64,000 bases of DNA from NCBI GenBank assembly GCA_017305935.1, contig JAFKJU010000025.1:1-64000 (forward strand), in the 5' to 3' direction. This DNA is from Hyphomicrobiales bacterium. Its GTDB lineage: Bacteria > Pseudomonadota > Alphaproteobacteria > Rhizobiales > Rhizobiaceae. Of the stretch, positions 35,752 through 44,367 are shown piece by piece. The position numbers were made by a program, and so were the translations under genes. The notes under the pieces were generated by a model. That model was not told where the DNA came from and did no database searches. It was given only the letters and a program-made list of their open reading frames with translations. The number at the start of each line of letters is the position of its first letter. The first letter of the stretch is position 1.

Positions 35752-37185
35752 ATGACTTATCCCGATACCAATCTCTTCATCGACGGACACTGGCGTCCCG
35801 CGCTGTCGGGCGAGCGGCTGCCGGTGCTGGATCCCGCCACCGGCGCGGAAATCGGCAGCGTCGCCAAGGCCGGGCGCGCCGATCTGGATGCGGCGCTGGC
35901 GGCGGCCGAGGCCAGCTTTGCCGCTTGGAAGAAGACATCGCCGCTGCTGCGCGCGCAGACGATGCGCAAGGCGGCGGACCTGCTGCGTGCGCGCGCCGAC
36001 GAGATCGCCGCGATGATGTCGGCCGAACAGGGTAAACCGCTGCCCCAGGCGAAAGGCGAGACGCTGGCCGGGGCCGATATCATCGACTGGTTCGCCGAGG
36101 AGGCGCGCCGCACCTATGGGCAGGTGATCCCCGCCCGCGTGCCGGGCGTCACCCAGCTCACGGTCAAGGAGGCCATCGGCCCGGTCGCGGCCTTCACGCC
36201 GTGGAATTTCCCGATCAACCAGGTCGTGCGAAAAGTGTCGCTGGCGCTCGCCGCCGGCTGCACGATCATCATCAAGGCGCCCGAGGAAACGCCGGCTTCC
36301 CCGGCAGCGCTCATCCGCTGCTTCGCCGAGGCCGGGATTCCGGCGGGTGTCCTGAACCTCGTCTATGGCGATCCCGCCGAGATCTCCGCCTATCTCATCC
36401 CGCATCCGGTGATCCAAAAAATCTCCTTCACCGGCTCGACCGCCATCGGCAAGCGACTTGCGGCACTCGCTGGCCAGCACATGAAGCGCGCGACGATGGA
36501 GCTGGGCGGGCATGCCCCGGTGCTGATCTTCGACGATGCCGATGTCGATGCGGCCGTGGCAGCCCTTGCCGGCAGCAAGTTCCGCAATGCCGGCCAGGTC
36601 TGCATCTCGCCCACCCGCTTTCTCGTGCAGGAGCCGGTGGCGGAGCGGTTTACCGAAGGTTTTCTGGCCATGGCGCGGGCCGTCAGGGTCGGGCCGTGGT
36701 CGCAGGCGTCGAGCGACATGGGGCCGCTCGCCAATGCGCGCCGCATTCCCGCCCTCGAACGGATGATCGAGGATGCGCTGGCAAAAGGCGGGCAGTTGCG
36801 CTGCGGCGGGCGGCGGATCGGCAACGAGGGCTGGTTCTTCGAGCCGACCGTCCTGACCGACGTGCCGCCGGATGCCGAAATCATGAACGAGGAGCCTTTC
36901 GGCCCGGTCGTCGTCATCAACCGGTTCCGCGAGGACGACGAGGCTTTTTCCGAGGCGAACCGCCTGCCCTACGGGCTTGCGGCCTATGCCTGGAGCCGAT
37001 CCTCCGCCCGCGTCCAGCGCCTGCAGGACGAGATCCGGGCGGGCATGCTGACCATCAACCATATCGGCTTGTCGCTGCCCGAAGTGCCCTTCGGCGGCAT
37101 CGGCGATTCCGGCGTGGGAACGGAAGGCGGCTCGGAGGCGATCGAGGCCTATCTGCAGACCCGCTTCGTGACCCGCCTCGGCTGA
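35752..37185 (+). CDS. NAD(P)-dependent aldehyde dehydrogenase, succinate-semialdehyde dehydrogenase-like
   Basis: 477-residue ALDH. PVAAFTPWNFPINQVVRKVSLALAAGCTIIIKAPEETP is the cofactor-binding region, MELGGHAPVLIFDDAD holds the general-base Glu, and KFRNAGQVCISPTRF holds the nucleophilic Cys. NEEPFGPVVVI and the C-terminal EVPFGGIGDSGVGTEGGSEAIEAY are further family blocks. Overall wording is GabD/SSADH-like. It should oxidise a semialdehyde to the acid, fitting a late step in the surrounding catabolic genes. Confidence 0.9.
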   Translation: MTYPDTNLFIDGHWRPALSGERLPVLDPATGAEIGSVAKAGRADLDAALAAAEASFAAWKKTSPLLRAQTMRKAADLLRARADEIAAMMSAEQGKPLPQAKGETLAGADIIDWFAEEARRTYGQVIPARVPGVTQLTVKEAIGPVAAFTPWNFPINQVVRKVSLALAAGCTIIIKAPEETPASPAALIRCFAEAGIPAGVLNLVYGDPAEISAYLIPHPVIQKISFTGSTAIGKRLAALAGQHMKRATMELGGHAPVLIFDDADVDAAVAALAGSKFRNAGQVCISPTRFLVQEPVAERFTEGFLAMARAVRVGPWSQASSDMGPLANARRIPALERMIEDALAKGGQLRCGGRRIGNEGWFFEPTVLTDVPPDAEIMNEEPFGPVVVINRFREDDEAFSEANRLPYGLAAYAWSRSSARVQRLQDEIRAGMLTINHIGLSLPEVPFGGIGDSGVGTEGGSEAIEAYLQTRFVTRLG

Positions 37186-37248
37186 CGGTTCGGAGCGTCT
37201 AATGCCACGGCAAAGAACGGATGCCGGCGCATCGCATGGGGCCGACGC

Positions 37249-37872
37249 ATGAGTTATTCGGACATCCCCGCGCCGAACGACATGGATGCGATCGTCGGCA
37301 ACAAGATGCGCAACCTGCGCGTGGCGCGGCGGCTGTCGCTGAAGGGGCTGGCCGATCGCTCCGGCCTGTCGGTCGGCCATCTCAGCCAGCTGGAAAGGGG
37401 CCTGTCCTCGGCCTCCTTCCGCACCCTGCGGGTCATCGCCGAGGTGCTGGCGGTGCCGATCGGCGCGCTTTTCCCGGATGTCGAGCGCGCCGCGAGCTAT
37501 CCGGACGGGCCGGTGCTGCGCAGCAACGAGCGGGCGAACATCGTGCTCTGGCGCTCGGGCATCACCAAGGAGATCCTGACGCCCGCCAATACCGATACCG
37601 ATCTCGTCATCACCATGTACGAACTCGTCGCCCAGCGCGGCGGCACCTCGGGCGCGCAGACGCTCACCCATGGCGGCGACGAGGCCGGCTTCGTGCTGGA
37701 GGGCGAGCTGGTGCTCGAAATCGACGGCGCCAGCTATACGCTCGGCGCCGGCGACGGCTTCTGCTTTTCCAGCGCCCGCCCGCACCGTTTTACCAACGCG
37801 TCTGCCAAGCCCGCCCGCGTCATCTGGGTGAACTGCGCCGCCCGCCCTGCCCCCGGCAAGGCTGGGGGATAG
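37249..37872 (+). CDS. XRE-family regulator with C-terminal cupin domain
   Basis: 207 residues. The HTH NKMRNLRVARRLSLKGLADRSGLSVGHLSQLERGLSSASFRTLRVIAEVL covers about residues 14-65. The cupin has GGDEAGFVLEGELVLEIDGASYTLGAGDGFCFSSARPHRFTN. It lies 63 bases after the aldehyde dehydrogenase in the same direction and directly before LLM copy 2, so it is the best candidate for the local regulator of the catabolic island. It resembles the protein at 24379-24999 in design but not closely in sequence. Confidence 0.88.
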   Translation: MSYSDIPAPNDMDAIVGNKMRNLRVARRLSLKGLADRSGLSVGHLSQLERGLSSASFRTLRVIAEVLAVPIGALFPDVERAASYPDGPVLRSNERANIVLWRSGITKEILTPANTDTDLVITMYELVAQRGGTSGAQTLTHGGDEAGFVLEGELVLEIDGASYTLGAGDGFCFSSARPHRFTNASAKPARVIWVNCAARPAPGKAGG

Positions 37873-37982
37873 CCGCCCTTTCCAATCGAAAATGCATCGA
37901 AACAGGAGCCTGCCACGCGGGTCTCCTGCATTGCTGCTTGCAGCTCGTTTTCCCGTAATATTTCGTCTTTTAATCGAAAATC

Positions 37983-38012
37983 TTGAATTAAGAGCGTAAA
38001 AATATTCGTTTT
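37983..38012 (+). promoter_or_regulatory. Shared catabolic-island element upstream of LLM copy 2
   Basis: TTGAATTAAG (37983-37992), 11 bases, then ATTCGTTTT (38004-38012), located 57 bases before the LLM2 ATG. Both blocks match exactly the minus-strand element before the peptide-transporter operon (34983-34955). TTGAAT could double as a -35 box, but no good -10 follows at 17 bases. Confidence 0.6.
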
Positions 38013-38068
38013 GAGAATTTTGGACGCTGCCCGATAACCCTTGCACGGACATATTTGGGAGCAAGCGC

Positions 38069-39118
38069 ATGGAGTTCTGCACGCATCTTTCGATGGACTA
38101 CAAGGAGAGATCCTATGGCGGGGAGCGCATCTACCGGGACATGATCGAGCAGGCCGTGCTGGCCGACCGTTCGGGTTTCGATGCCGTCTCGGTCACCGAG
38201 CACCATCTGGTCAATCTCGGCATGATGCCGGCGACGCTGATGTCGGTGGTCAAGCTCGCGGCGCACACGCAGAAGGTCAAGATCATCACCGCCGTCGCCG
38301 TCCTGCCGCTGCATGACATGCGCAGCTATGCCGGCGAGGTCATCGTCGCCGATATCTTCACCGAGGGCCGCATGATCCTCGGCGTCGGGCGCGGCGCCTA
38401 TGCCTTCGAAATGGAACGCTTCGGCGTGCCGATGGACGTGACCCGCGAAAAATTCGACGAGTCGCTCGATGTCCTCACCACCCTGTTGCGCGAGGAGGAG
38501 GTCGCCTGGAAGGGCAAATACTACAATTTCGACGCGCTGACGGTGATGCCGCGCCCGTGCCGGCGCGGCGGTCCCGACATGCTGATGGCCGCGCTTCACC
38601 CCGAGGCGATCTATCACTCGACCAAACGCGGCTTCCATATCCTCACCACGCCGCTGCATGGCGACCGGGCGCATCTGGTGGCCCAGGTCGACGCCTTCCG
38701 CCGCGCCCGCGACGAGATGGGCGAGGCCGGCGCGCACCTGACCCTGATGCTGTCGCGCGCCGCCTTCGTGACCCGCTCCGAAAAGGACCGGCGCCAAAAG
38801 GTGGAACTGGCCAATGATTTCTTCGCCCGCTTCGACAATGTCTATACCGGTCCGGGCATCGTCGATGCCGGCATGGCGAGGGTCTTGCCACGCAAGCAGA
38901 CGCTGGCGGAGCTGGAGCAGAACCTGCTGATCTGCACGCCGCAGGAAATGACCGACAAGCTCGGCGAATATGCCGATCTCGGCATCGACCGCGTCAGCCT
39001 GACGATGAATTTCGGCGCCTCGCAGGCGGATACGCTCGAAAGCACCCGCGCGGTAGCCGAGGAGGTCATTCCGCATTTCAGGTCGACATCGATGAAAAAG
39101 ACCGCCGAACTGGTCTGA
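38069..39118 (+). CDS. LLM-class flavin-dependent monooxygenase (copy 2)
   Basis: 349 residues, MEFCTHLSMDYKERSYGGERIY, with the same blocks as copy 1: FDAVSVTEHHLVNLGMMPAT, VAVLPLHDMRSYAGEVIVADIFTEGRMILGVGRGAYAFEMER, PEAIYHSTKRGFHILTTP and RKQTLAELEQNLLICTP. The two copies are roughly two-thirds identical by eye with no large indel, so they arose by duplication and may have diverged in substrate. No flavin reductase is adjacent to this copy; the one at 26165 could serve both. It is followed after 12 bases by amidohydrolase copy 2. Confidence 0.88.
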   Translation: MEFCTHLSMDYKERSYGGERIYRDMIEQAVLADRSGFDAVSVTEHHLVNLGMMPATLMSVVKLAAHTQKVKIITAVAVLPLHDMRSYAGEVIVADIFTEGRMILGVGRGAYAFEMERFGVPMDVTREKFDESLDVLTTLLREEEVAWKGKYYNFDALTVMPRPCRRGGPDMLMAALHPEAIYHSTKRGFHILTTPLHGDRAHLVAQVDAFRRARDEMGEAGAHLTLMLSRAAFVTRSEKDRRQKVELANDFFARFDNVYTGPGIVDAGMARVLPRKQTLAELEQNLLICTPQEMTDKLGEYADLGIDRVSLTMNFGASQADTLESTRAVAEEVIPHFRSTSMKKTAELV

Positions 39119-39130
39119 GCGAGGCAGGAC

Positions 39131-40396
39131 ATGACCATCCAGGAAACCCTGATCGAGAATGTCGCCGTCTGGCGCGGCCGCGGCGAGCATGTCGAAACCG
39201 CCATGGCGATCCGCATCGAAAACGGAAGGATCGCCGCCATCGCCCCGACCGGCACGCTGAGCGCCGGGCCGCAGGCAACAGTGGTGGACGGCGCCGGGGC
39301 GACGGCGATCCCCGGCCTCTGCGACATCCATGTGCATCTCGCCACCAATTCGGACTATGGCAGGATCGTCGACAACGCCACCTACCGGGCGCTGGTGCCC
39401 GGCACCGAAAAACTGCTGCATGGCGTGCGCAACGGCTTGCGGGCGCTGAAGGCGGGGGTGACGACGCTGCGGGTGATGGGCCACCGGGAAAGCGGCGACG
39501 TCGAACTTGCCGCGATGATCGAGCGCGGCCTCATCCCCGGACCGCGCCTGCTGGTCGCGCCCTGGGTGATCTCGATGACCGGCGGGCGCGGCGACCTGTT
39601 CTACCCCGCCGCCTGGCCGCGCCAGTATCTCGATACCGCCGACGGCATCGAGGAGTGCCGCAAGGTCGTGCGCCTGCAGCGCAAGCTCGGCGCCGGCTTC
39701 ATCAAGGTCACGGCCAGCGCCGGCGTGCTTTCCGCCGACGACAAGGTCCATTGGCCGAACTATACGGTCGAGGAGCTGAAAGTCATCGTCAGCGAAGCCC
39801 ATGACTACGACCTGAAGGTCGCCGCCCATGCCCATTCGACCGAGGGCATCAAGCGGGCGCTGCTCGCCGGGGTCGACACGCTGGAGCACGGGACCAATCT
39901 CGACGACGAATGCATCGCCATGATGGTCGAGCAGGGCACATGGCTGGTGCCGACGCTCGCCATCACCGACTCGCTCCTGCGCCGGGGTGCTGCGAGCGGC
40001 GCCAGGGCGGAAGGGCTGGCGAAACTGGAAATTGCCCGCGCAAACCAGTCGCGCTCGATCCTCAAGGCGATCGCGGCCGGCGTCAAAATCGCGATGGGGA
40101 CGGATTCCTCGGGCAATCTCTGCCGCTTCGGCGAGCATGCGCGCGAGCTGGAACTCTATGTCGAGCTCGGCATGACGCCGGCAAAAGCCCTGGAGACCGC
40201 CACATCCGCCGCCGCCGAGGCGCTGGATCTCGCCGGTGAGATCGGCACGCTCGACGCCGGCAAATGCGCCGACATCGTCCTGGTGAACGGCAACCCCTTG
40301 CAGGATATCTATCTTCTGCAGCGGGAGGGCGGGCTGCGCCGCGTCTACCGCAACGGCGTCGACGTGACCGATCCCTGGCCGGCCGTCGATCTGTGA
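39131..40396 (+). CDS. Amidohydrolase family protein, imidazolonepropionase-like (copy 2)
   Basis: 421 residues, MTIQETLIENVAVWRGRGEHVE. Metal-site motifs are CDIHVHLATNSD (HxH), AGFIKVTASAG (Lys), AAHAHSTEGIKR (His), LEHGTNLDD (His) and AMGTDSSGNLCRFGEHA (Asp), all matching copy 1. The long identical segment around LLVAPWVISMTGGRGDLFYPAAWPRQ shows that the pair is a duplication. Predicted to hydrolyse an amide-like product of the preceding monooxygenase. Confidence 0.88.
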   Translation: MTIQETLIENVAVWRGRGEHVETAMAIRIENGRIAAIAPTGTLSAGPQATVVDGAGATAIPGLCDIHVHLATNSDYGRIVDNATYRALVPGTEKLLHGVRNGLRALKAGVTTLRVMGHRESGDVELAAMIERGLIPGPRLLVAPWVISMTGGRGDLFYPAAWPRQYLDTADGIEECRKVVRLQRKLGAGFIKVTASAGVLSADDKVHWPNYTVEELKVIVSEAHDYDLKVAAHAHSTEGIKRALLAGVDTLEHGTNLDDECIAMMVEQGTWLVPTLAITDSLLRRGAASGARAEGLAKLEIARANQSRSILKAIAAGVKIAMGTDSSGNLCRFGEHARELELYVELGMTPAKALETATSAAAEALDLAGEIGTLDAGKCADIVLVNGNPLQDIYLLQREGGLRRVYRNGVDVTDPWPAVDL

Positions 40397-40401
40397 CGCG
40401 G

Positions 40402-40438
40402 AGCCGCTCCCGGCCGGCTGCGGGCGGGAGAAGCGGCT
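40402..40438 (+). terminator. Possible terminator after LLM/amidohydrolase pair 2
   Basis: AGCCGCT at 40402-40408 pairs with AGCGGCT at 40432-40438, with an inner CCCG/CGGG pairing, giving an imperfect long hairpin just after the amidohydrolase stop. It is followed by TGCCTTTGG, a weak T tract, so rho-independent function is uncertain. Confidence 0.35.
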
Positions 40439-40556
40439 TGCCTTTGGCTGGCGTCGCCCCTAGGCTTGGCGCTTCGCAGACGGCCTTTCGCGGGAGGATC
40501 TCCGGCGGGCGGCGGGCCGCTGCTGCCCTCAAAATCCTTCCAGCGGGCGGACCCGG

Positions 40557-41447
40557 ATGAACATCTCCCTTGCGCGGACTTTCCTCGCCGTTCTCGAACA
40601 TCGCAATTTCAATCGCGCAGCCGAGATCCTCAACGTCACGCAATCGACGGTGACGATGCGGATCAATTCGCTGGAGGACCGGATCGGGCAAAAACTGTTC
40701 CTGCGCAACCGCGCCGGCGTCGAGCCGACCGCCGCCGGCTGGGCCTTCCGGCCCTATGCCGAAATGCTGATCCAGGTCTGGCAGCAGGCGCGGCAGGAAG
40801 TGACGCTGCCGATCGAGCGTTCGACGCTGTTCCGGGTGGGGGCCGAGCCCGGCCTCTGGCAGGGCGTGATGGAAGACTGGGTGCTGAAGATCACCCAGGA
40901 GCGGCCGGGCATCTCCCTGCTGATCGAAAACAAGACGGCGGACAATCTCAACGCCTGCCTCGCCCAGGGGATTTACGACGCCGCGCTGATGTATGACGCC
41001 CGGCCGCGCACCAATGTCGCCTTCGATTTCCTCTACGACGAACAGCTCGTGCTGGTCTCGACCACGCCGCGCGGCCGAACCGCCTGGCATCCCGAATACA
41101 CCTATGTGGAATGGGGACCGGATTTCCGGATGGAGCACGCCAAGCTCCAGCCCGAAAACATCACCCCGCCGGTGACCATCAACCACGGCTCCTGGGCTTT
41201 GCAATGGATCGAACGGCGCGGCGGCTCCGCTTACTTTCCGATCCGCATGATCGAGGACAAGGTGGAGCGCGGCGAGCTTTACGTCGTCCCCGGGATCAAT
41301 GCGTTCTCCCGCTCGGTGTGGATTTCCTATCTGGAACGCCTGATGCAGAGCGAATGGTTTCCGCCGGTGTTGCAGGATCTGCAGGAGATGGCGCGGCTGC
41401 GCAGCGAACGGAATGTGGCATTCAAGAAACGCTGGAACGTCAAATAG
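40557..41447 (+). CDS. LysR-family transcriptional regulator
   Basis: 296 residues. The HTH reads MNISLARTFLAVLEHRNFNRAAEILNVTQSTVTMRINSLEDRIGQKLFLRN (residues 1-50), followed by an effector domain with LFRVGAEPGLWQGVMEDWVLKITQE. It is the last rightward gene of the catabolic island, 160 bases behind amidohydrolase copy 2. A role in controlling the island is possible; LysR genes more often lie divergent to their target, which this one does not. Confidence 0.88.
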   Translation: MNISLARTFLAVLEHRNFNRAAEILNVTQSTVTMRINSLEDRIGQKLFLRNRAGVEPTAAGWAFRPYAEMLIQVWQQARQEVTLPIERSTLFRVGAEPGLWQGVMEDWVLKITQERPGISLLIENKTADNLNACLAQGIYDAALMYDARPRTNVAFDFLYDEQLVLVSTTPRGRTAWHPEYTYVEWGPDFRMEHAKLQPENITPPVTINHGSWALQWIERRGGSAYFPIRMIEDKVERGELYVVPGINAFSRSVWISYLERLMQSEWFPPVLQDLQEMARLRSERNVAFKKRWNVK

Positions 41448-41552
41448 CCCCCTCCGGTAAGCTCTGCTCTCAGTCAGGCCGCAAGGCGGCGTTCGTTCGG
41501 CCGCAGCGTCACAGGCGCGCTTCCTGCGCAAACAGGCGCGGTATCTCATGCC

Positions 41553-42104
41553 TCACGACGACGGTCGCCGCTGGCGGGAAAGGGCCCGGGCCTCGAGGCA
41601 TACCCGGTTGAATCGGTCGAGTTCGAGCCGGGCGTCGGGCAAGGCGCGGTGGACGAGGTCTTGCGGTTTCGTCCTTGCGATGACGCTCTCGACCAGGCTG
41701 AGGATTTCGGCCGGGCTTGCCGACGATCCGAGGATGGCGCTTGCGGCGTCGACAAAGGCGTCGTCGGATTTGCGAAGGCGAAGCGCATGACGCGGTCGCC
41801 CGGCCGCGCGCAGAAGCACGCTCAACCACTTGCCGTCCCAGGAGGGTGAGCTGGCATACAGATCCTCGCCCGACAGCGTCGCCAGCATCTCGTCGACGAT
41901 GACGCCCGCCGGCTCGCCTTCGGCATGCAGTTGCGCTCTCGAAAGCCCGTGGATCGCTTCGGCCTCGGCCGACCAATCGGTCCAATGGGCTTCCGGCCGG
42001 ATCAGGAAAGACCGGGCGCGGCCATCCTCGAAAAGCCATGCAATCTCGACCGGGTAGCTGTGCTTGCCCAGAGAAGAGGCTTCGAAATCCATGAAGACGC
42101 GCAT
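41553..42104 (-). CDS. DnaQ-like 3'-5' exonuclease (DEDDh)
   Basis: 183 residues, MRVFMDFEASSLGKHSYPVEIAWLFEDG. Exo I is DFEASSLG (Asp/Glu), Exo II lies in LYASSPSWDGKWLSVLL (Asp), and Exo III is HRALPDARLE (His-x4-Asp), so all four DEDDh catalytic residues are present. It stands alone, convergent with the LysR gene, so it is not a polymerase proofreading subunit in context. RNA or DNA trimming is possible. A GGAAC-type stress promoter may precede it. Confidence 0.8.
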   Translation of the reverse strand: MRVFMDFEASSLGKHSYPVEIAWLFEDGRARSFLIRPEAHWTDWSAEAEAIHGLSRAQLHAEGEPAGVIVDEMLATLSGEDLYASSPSWDGKWLSVLLRAAGRPRHALRLRKSDDAFVDAASAILGSSASPAEILSLVESVIARTKPQDLVHRALPDARLELDRFNRVCLEARALSRQRRPSS

Positions 42105-42581
42105 TGCCCGACACCCTGAAGCAGGTCCGGCTCAACCGGAAGGAATTCCATCGATCGCCCTTTCCGGGCATGTTTCGCTTGCCGGACAAAACGTATGCCT
42201 GGCTAACCCCTGATCTTCCATCAGGTTCCGCCGCAATCGCCCTTGAAGCGCGGCCCCGCTAGACGCCGGCCGGGGCGGAAACTTCGGCACTGGCTGGCCG
42301 CGAAGGGCGCCGGCAGCGCCCGTCGGCGGCGAAACGGACCGGCTCCCGGTCCGGTCTCCTGCGCATGCAATTATCGGTAGCATCGCCCATGGCCTGTCAA
42401 TGCCGTCAGGATTGCGATTTCTGGGACGGGCCGGCAGCATTTTGTTAATCGTGCGCTCGCACTATACCCGCAGAACGGGTCACGCGCGATCGAGACAGCC
42501 TCGATGAGACCCGGCCGCGTTCCTGTATCTCCGCGTCGTCGAACGGCGGCGCCGACAGTTTTTACACCTAGAGCCCGAACA
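42105..42581. other. Intergenic region between divergent exonuclease and GGDEF-EAL genes
   Basis: About 475 bases with no convincing gene. On the minus strand GGAAC (42229-42225) is followed after 18 bases by TT (42206-42205), a possible EcfG/RpoE2-type promoter for the exonuclease. Hairpins: CCTGAT-CTTCC-ATCAGG at 42209-42225, and an 8-base-pair stem at 42335-42353 with a CTC loop. AT-rich sequence with TTGTTA and TATACC near 42440-42465 may be the promoter of the GGDEF-EAL gene. Confidence 0.4.
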
Positions 42582-44213
42582 ATGCTGAACAGCTTGATAA
42601 GATTTGTAGTCAGGCGGCCCGAATTATACATTCTGGGTGCGATTTCGACAGTGCTTGCCGGCGCCGTCAGCGCCAGCATCGTTCAGCTTCATCTCGCGAC
42701 CCGGCTTTATGACATCGGCCGCAGCCATCTGCTGAAAGCGCCGTTTCCGCTGGACAGCGTTCAGGGAATGTCAAACCAGCTGACCCTCTCCTTGGGCGAC
42801 AGCATACTCATCAGCACCAAGGTGACGATCTGGCTGACCGGGACGCTGGCGCTTCTCCTGCTTCTTTCGATCACGCATCTGGTCCTGCGCTTTCGCAATC
42901 TGAGGGAAACCGCAAACTACGATCCGCTAACCCGATTGGCGAACCGGGGGCGGTTTCAACAGGTTCTCTCCGCGCTTGCTTGCGATCCGGGCGCAGGCAA
43001 CGATTTGGCGCTGATGCTCATCGATATCGACTACTTCAAGAGCATCAACGACACCCATGGCCACGATGCCGGCGACGCGGTCCTCAAGGAACTGGCCCGG
43101 CGCCTCGAAGAACTGCCCCCCGGAAGGCGCTGGATCGCGCGGCTGGGCGGCGACGAGTTTGCGCTGCTTGTGGTGGCGAACCATATCTTTGGTCATTCCC
43201 GCCACATCGCCGAGGCTCTGTGCAGGTTGATGGACGCGCCGTTTGCACTCGATGGAAGACAGGTCAATGTCAGTGTCAGCGTCGGCATCAGCTACATGGC
43301 TCAAGGCGCCTATACGCCCGAGGGGCTTTTGAAGAATGCGGATATTGCGCTTTATTCCGCCAAGATGGCGGGCCGCGGCACCTTCCGCTTCTTCGATCCC
43401 AAGCTGGATGCCGAGCTGAAGGCGCGCCTCGCTCTCGAATGCGACCTGCGCGAAGCCATCCACCAGAACCGTCTGGAACTGCACTTTCAGCCCCTGGTCG
43501 ATCTTCAATCGCAGCAAACGGCGGCCTACGAGGCTCTGGCGCGGTGGAACCACCCGAAACTCGGGGCCGTCCCGCCGCAGCATTTCATCAAGGTCGCCGA
43601 GGAAATCGGCGAGATGCGGACATTGGGCAGCTGGATCATAAGGCAGGCGTGTCATACCGCCCGGTCGTGGCCGGACTGTATCGGCGTGGCGATCAACCTG
43701 TCTCCCCAGCAGTTCGAGGGCGACGACCTCCTGCCGCTCGTCGAGGGCGTCATTCGGGAAACGGGAATCGATCCGTTTCGCATAGAATTCGAGATCACCG
43801 AATCCCTTCTCATCAGCGACAAGGAGCGCGTTGCCGGAATTCTGCAAGCGCTCAAGGCGCTTGGCGTGCGCATCGCCCTCGACGATTTCGGCACCGGGTA
43901 TTCGTCCATGTCCTATCTGCATCGGTTTCCGATCGACAAGATAAAGATCGATCGTTCGTTCGTCGCCGATATGGCGCACAAGCCGGAAGCGGCGGCGATC
44001 ATCGAGACGATAAGCCTGCTCGCAAGGCGGCTCGGCCTCACCACGACCGCGGAAGGCATCGAGACCGAGGCGCAGGCGATTTTCCTGCGTTCGATCGGCT
44101 GCGACGAAGGCCAGGGCTATTATTTTGCAAAGCCGCTTCCAGCCGAGACCTGCTGCGAATGGCTGGGCAGGAGAGCGGCAGGCTCTGCCTGTTCAATACC
44201 AAACGTCGCATAG
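42582..44213 (+). CDS. Membrane-anchored GGDEF-EAL cyclic-di-GMP enzyme
   Basis: 543 residues from the ATG at 42582 (MLNSLIRFVVRRPELYILGAIS). Two hydrophobic segments (about residues 13-33 and 75-97) flank a short periplasmic loop. The GGDEF domain (about 110-270) has intact RLGGDEFALL, DPLTRLANR and YFKSINDTHGHDAGD; no RxxD inhibition site precedes GGDEF. The EAL domain (about 285-535) has YEALARWNH, INLSPQQF, EFEITESLL, ALDDFGTGYSSMSYL, KIDRSFV and TTAEGIET. Both halves look catalytically competent, so it may make or degrade cyclic-di-GMP. Confidence 0.92.
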   Translation: MLNSLIRFVVRRPELYILGAISTVLAGAVSASIVQLHLATRLYDIGRSHLLKAPFPLDSVQGMSNQLTLSLGDSILISTKVTIWLTGTLALLLLLSITHLVLRFRNLRETANYDPLTRLANRGRFQQVLSALACDPGAGNDLALMLIDIDYFKSINDTHGHDAGDAVLKELARRLEELPPGRRWIARLGGDEFALLVVANHIFGHSRHIAEALCRLMDAPFALDGRQVNVSVSVGISYMAQGAYTPEGLLKNADIALYSAKMAGRGTFRFFDPKLDAELKARLALECDLREAIHQNRLELHFQPLVDLQSQQTAAYEALARWNHPKLGAVPPQHFIKVAEEIGEMRTLGSWIIRQACHTARSWPDCIGVAINLSPQQFEGDDLLPLVEGVIRETGIDPFRIEFEITESLLISDKERVAGILQALKALGVRIALDDFGTGYSSMSYLHRFPIDKIKIDRSFVADMAHKPEAAAIIETISLLARRLGLTTTAEGIETEAQAIFLRSIGCDEGQGYYFAKPLPAETCCEWLGRRAAGSACSIPNVA

Positions 44214-44367
44214 TCGATCGCGTAGCGGCCAGCGGGGCGCGCTGATCCAGATCGGCCGCATCGTCGCCATCGTCTTCGGCTCTTCCTCCTGCGCCGTCAT
44301 CGAAGACCGTCCCGGCACGGCTGCGCTCCCGCGCCCTCCCCCCCGCGCGACACGCCGAAAATCCCGG

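Noticed and set aside
35470-38082. 870-residue open frame on the minus strand opposite the tautomerase, aldehyde dehydrogenase and XRE genes
   Set aside because: Composition is that of a shadow frame (His, Arg and Asp rich) and the plus strand carries three genes with intact motifs.
37988-40138. 716-residue open frame on the minus strand across LLM copy 2 and amidohydrolase copy 2
   Set aside because: A parallel antisense frame of similar composition exists opposite the first LLM/amidohydrolase pair (26150-28081), as expected from the shared codon usage of paralogues. It has no domain, ribosome-binding site or promoter.
42335-42353. Strong short hairpin upstream of the GGDEF-EAL gene as a riboswitch or terminator
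   Set aside because: It is a single GC-rich stem without a T tract or conserved aptamer features, so no specific function can be supported.
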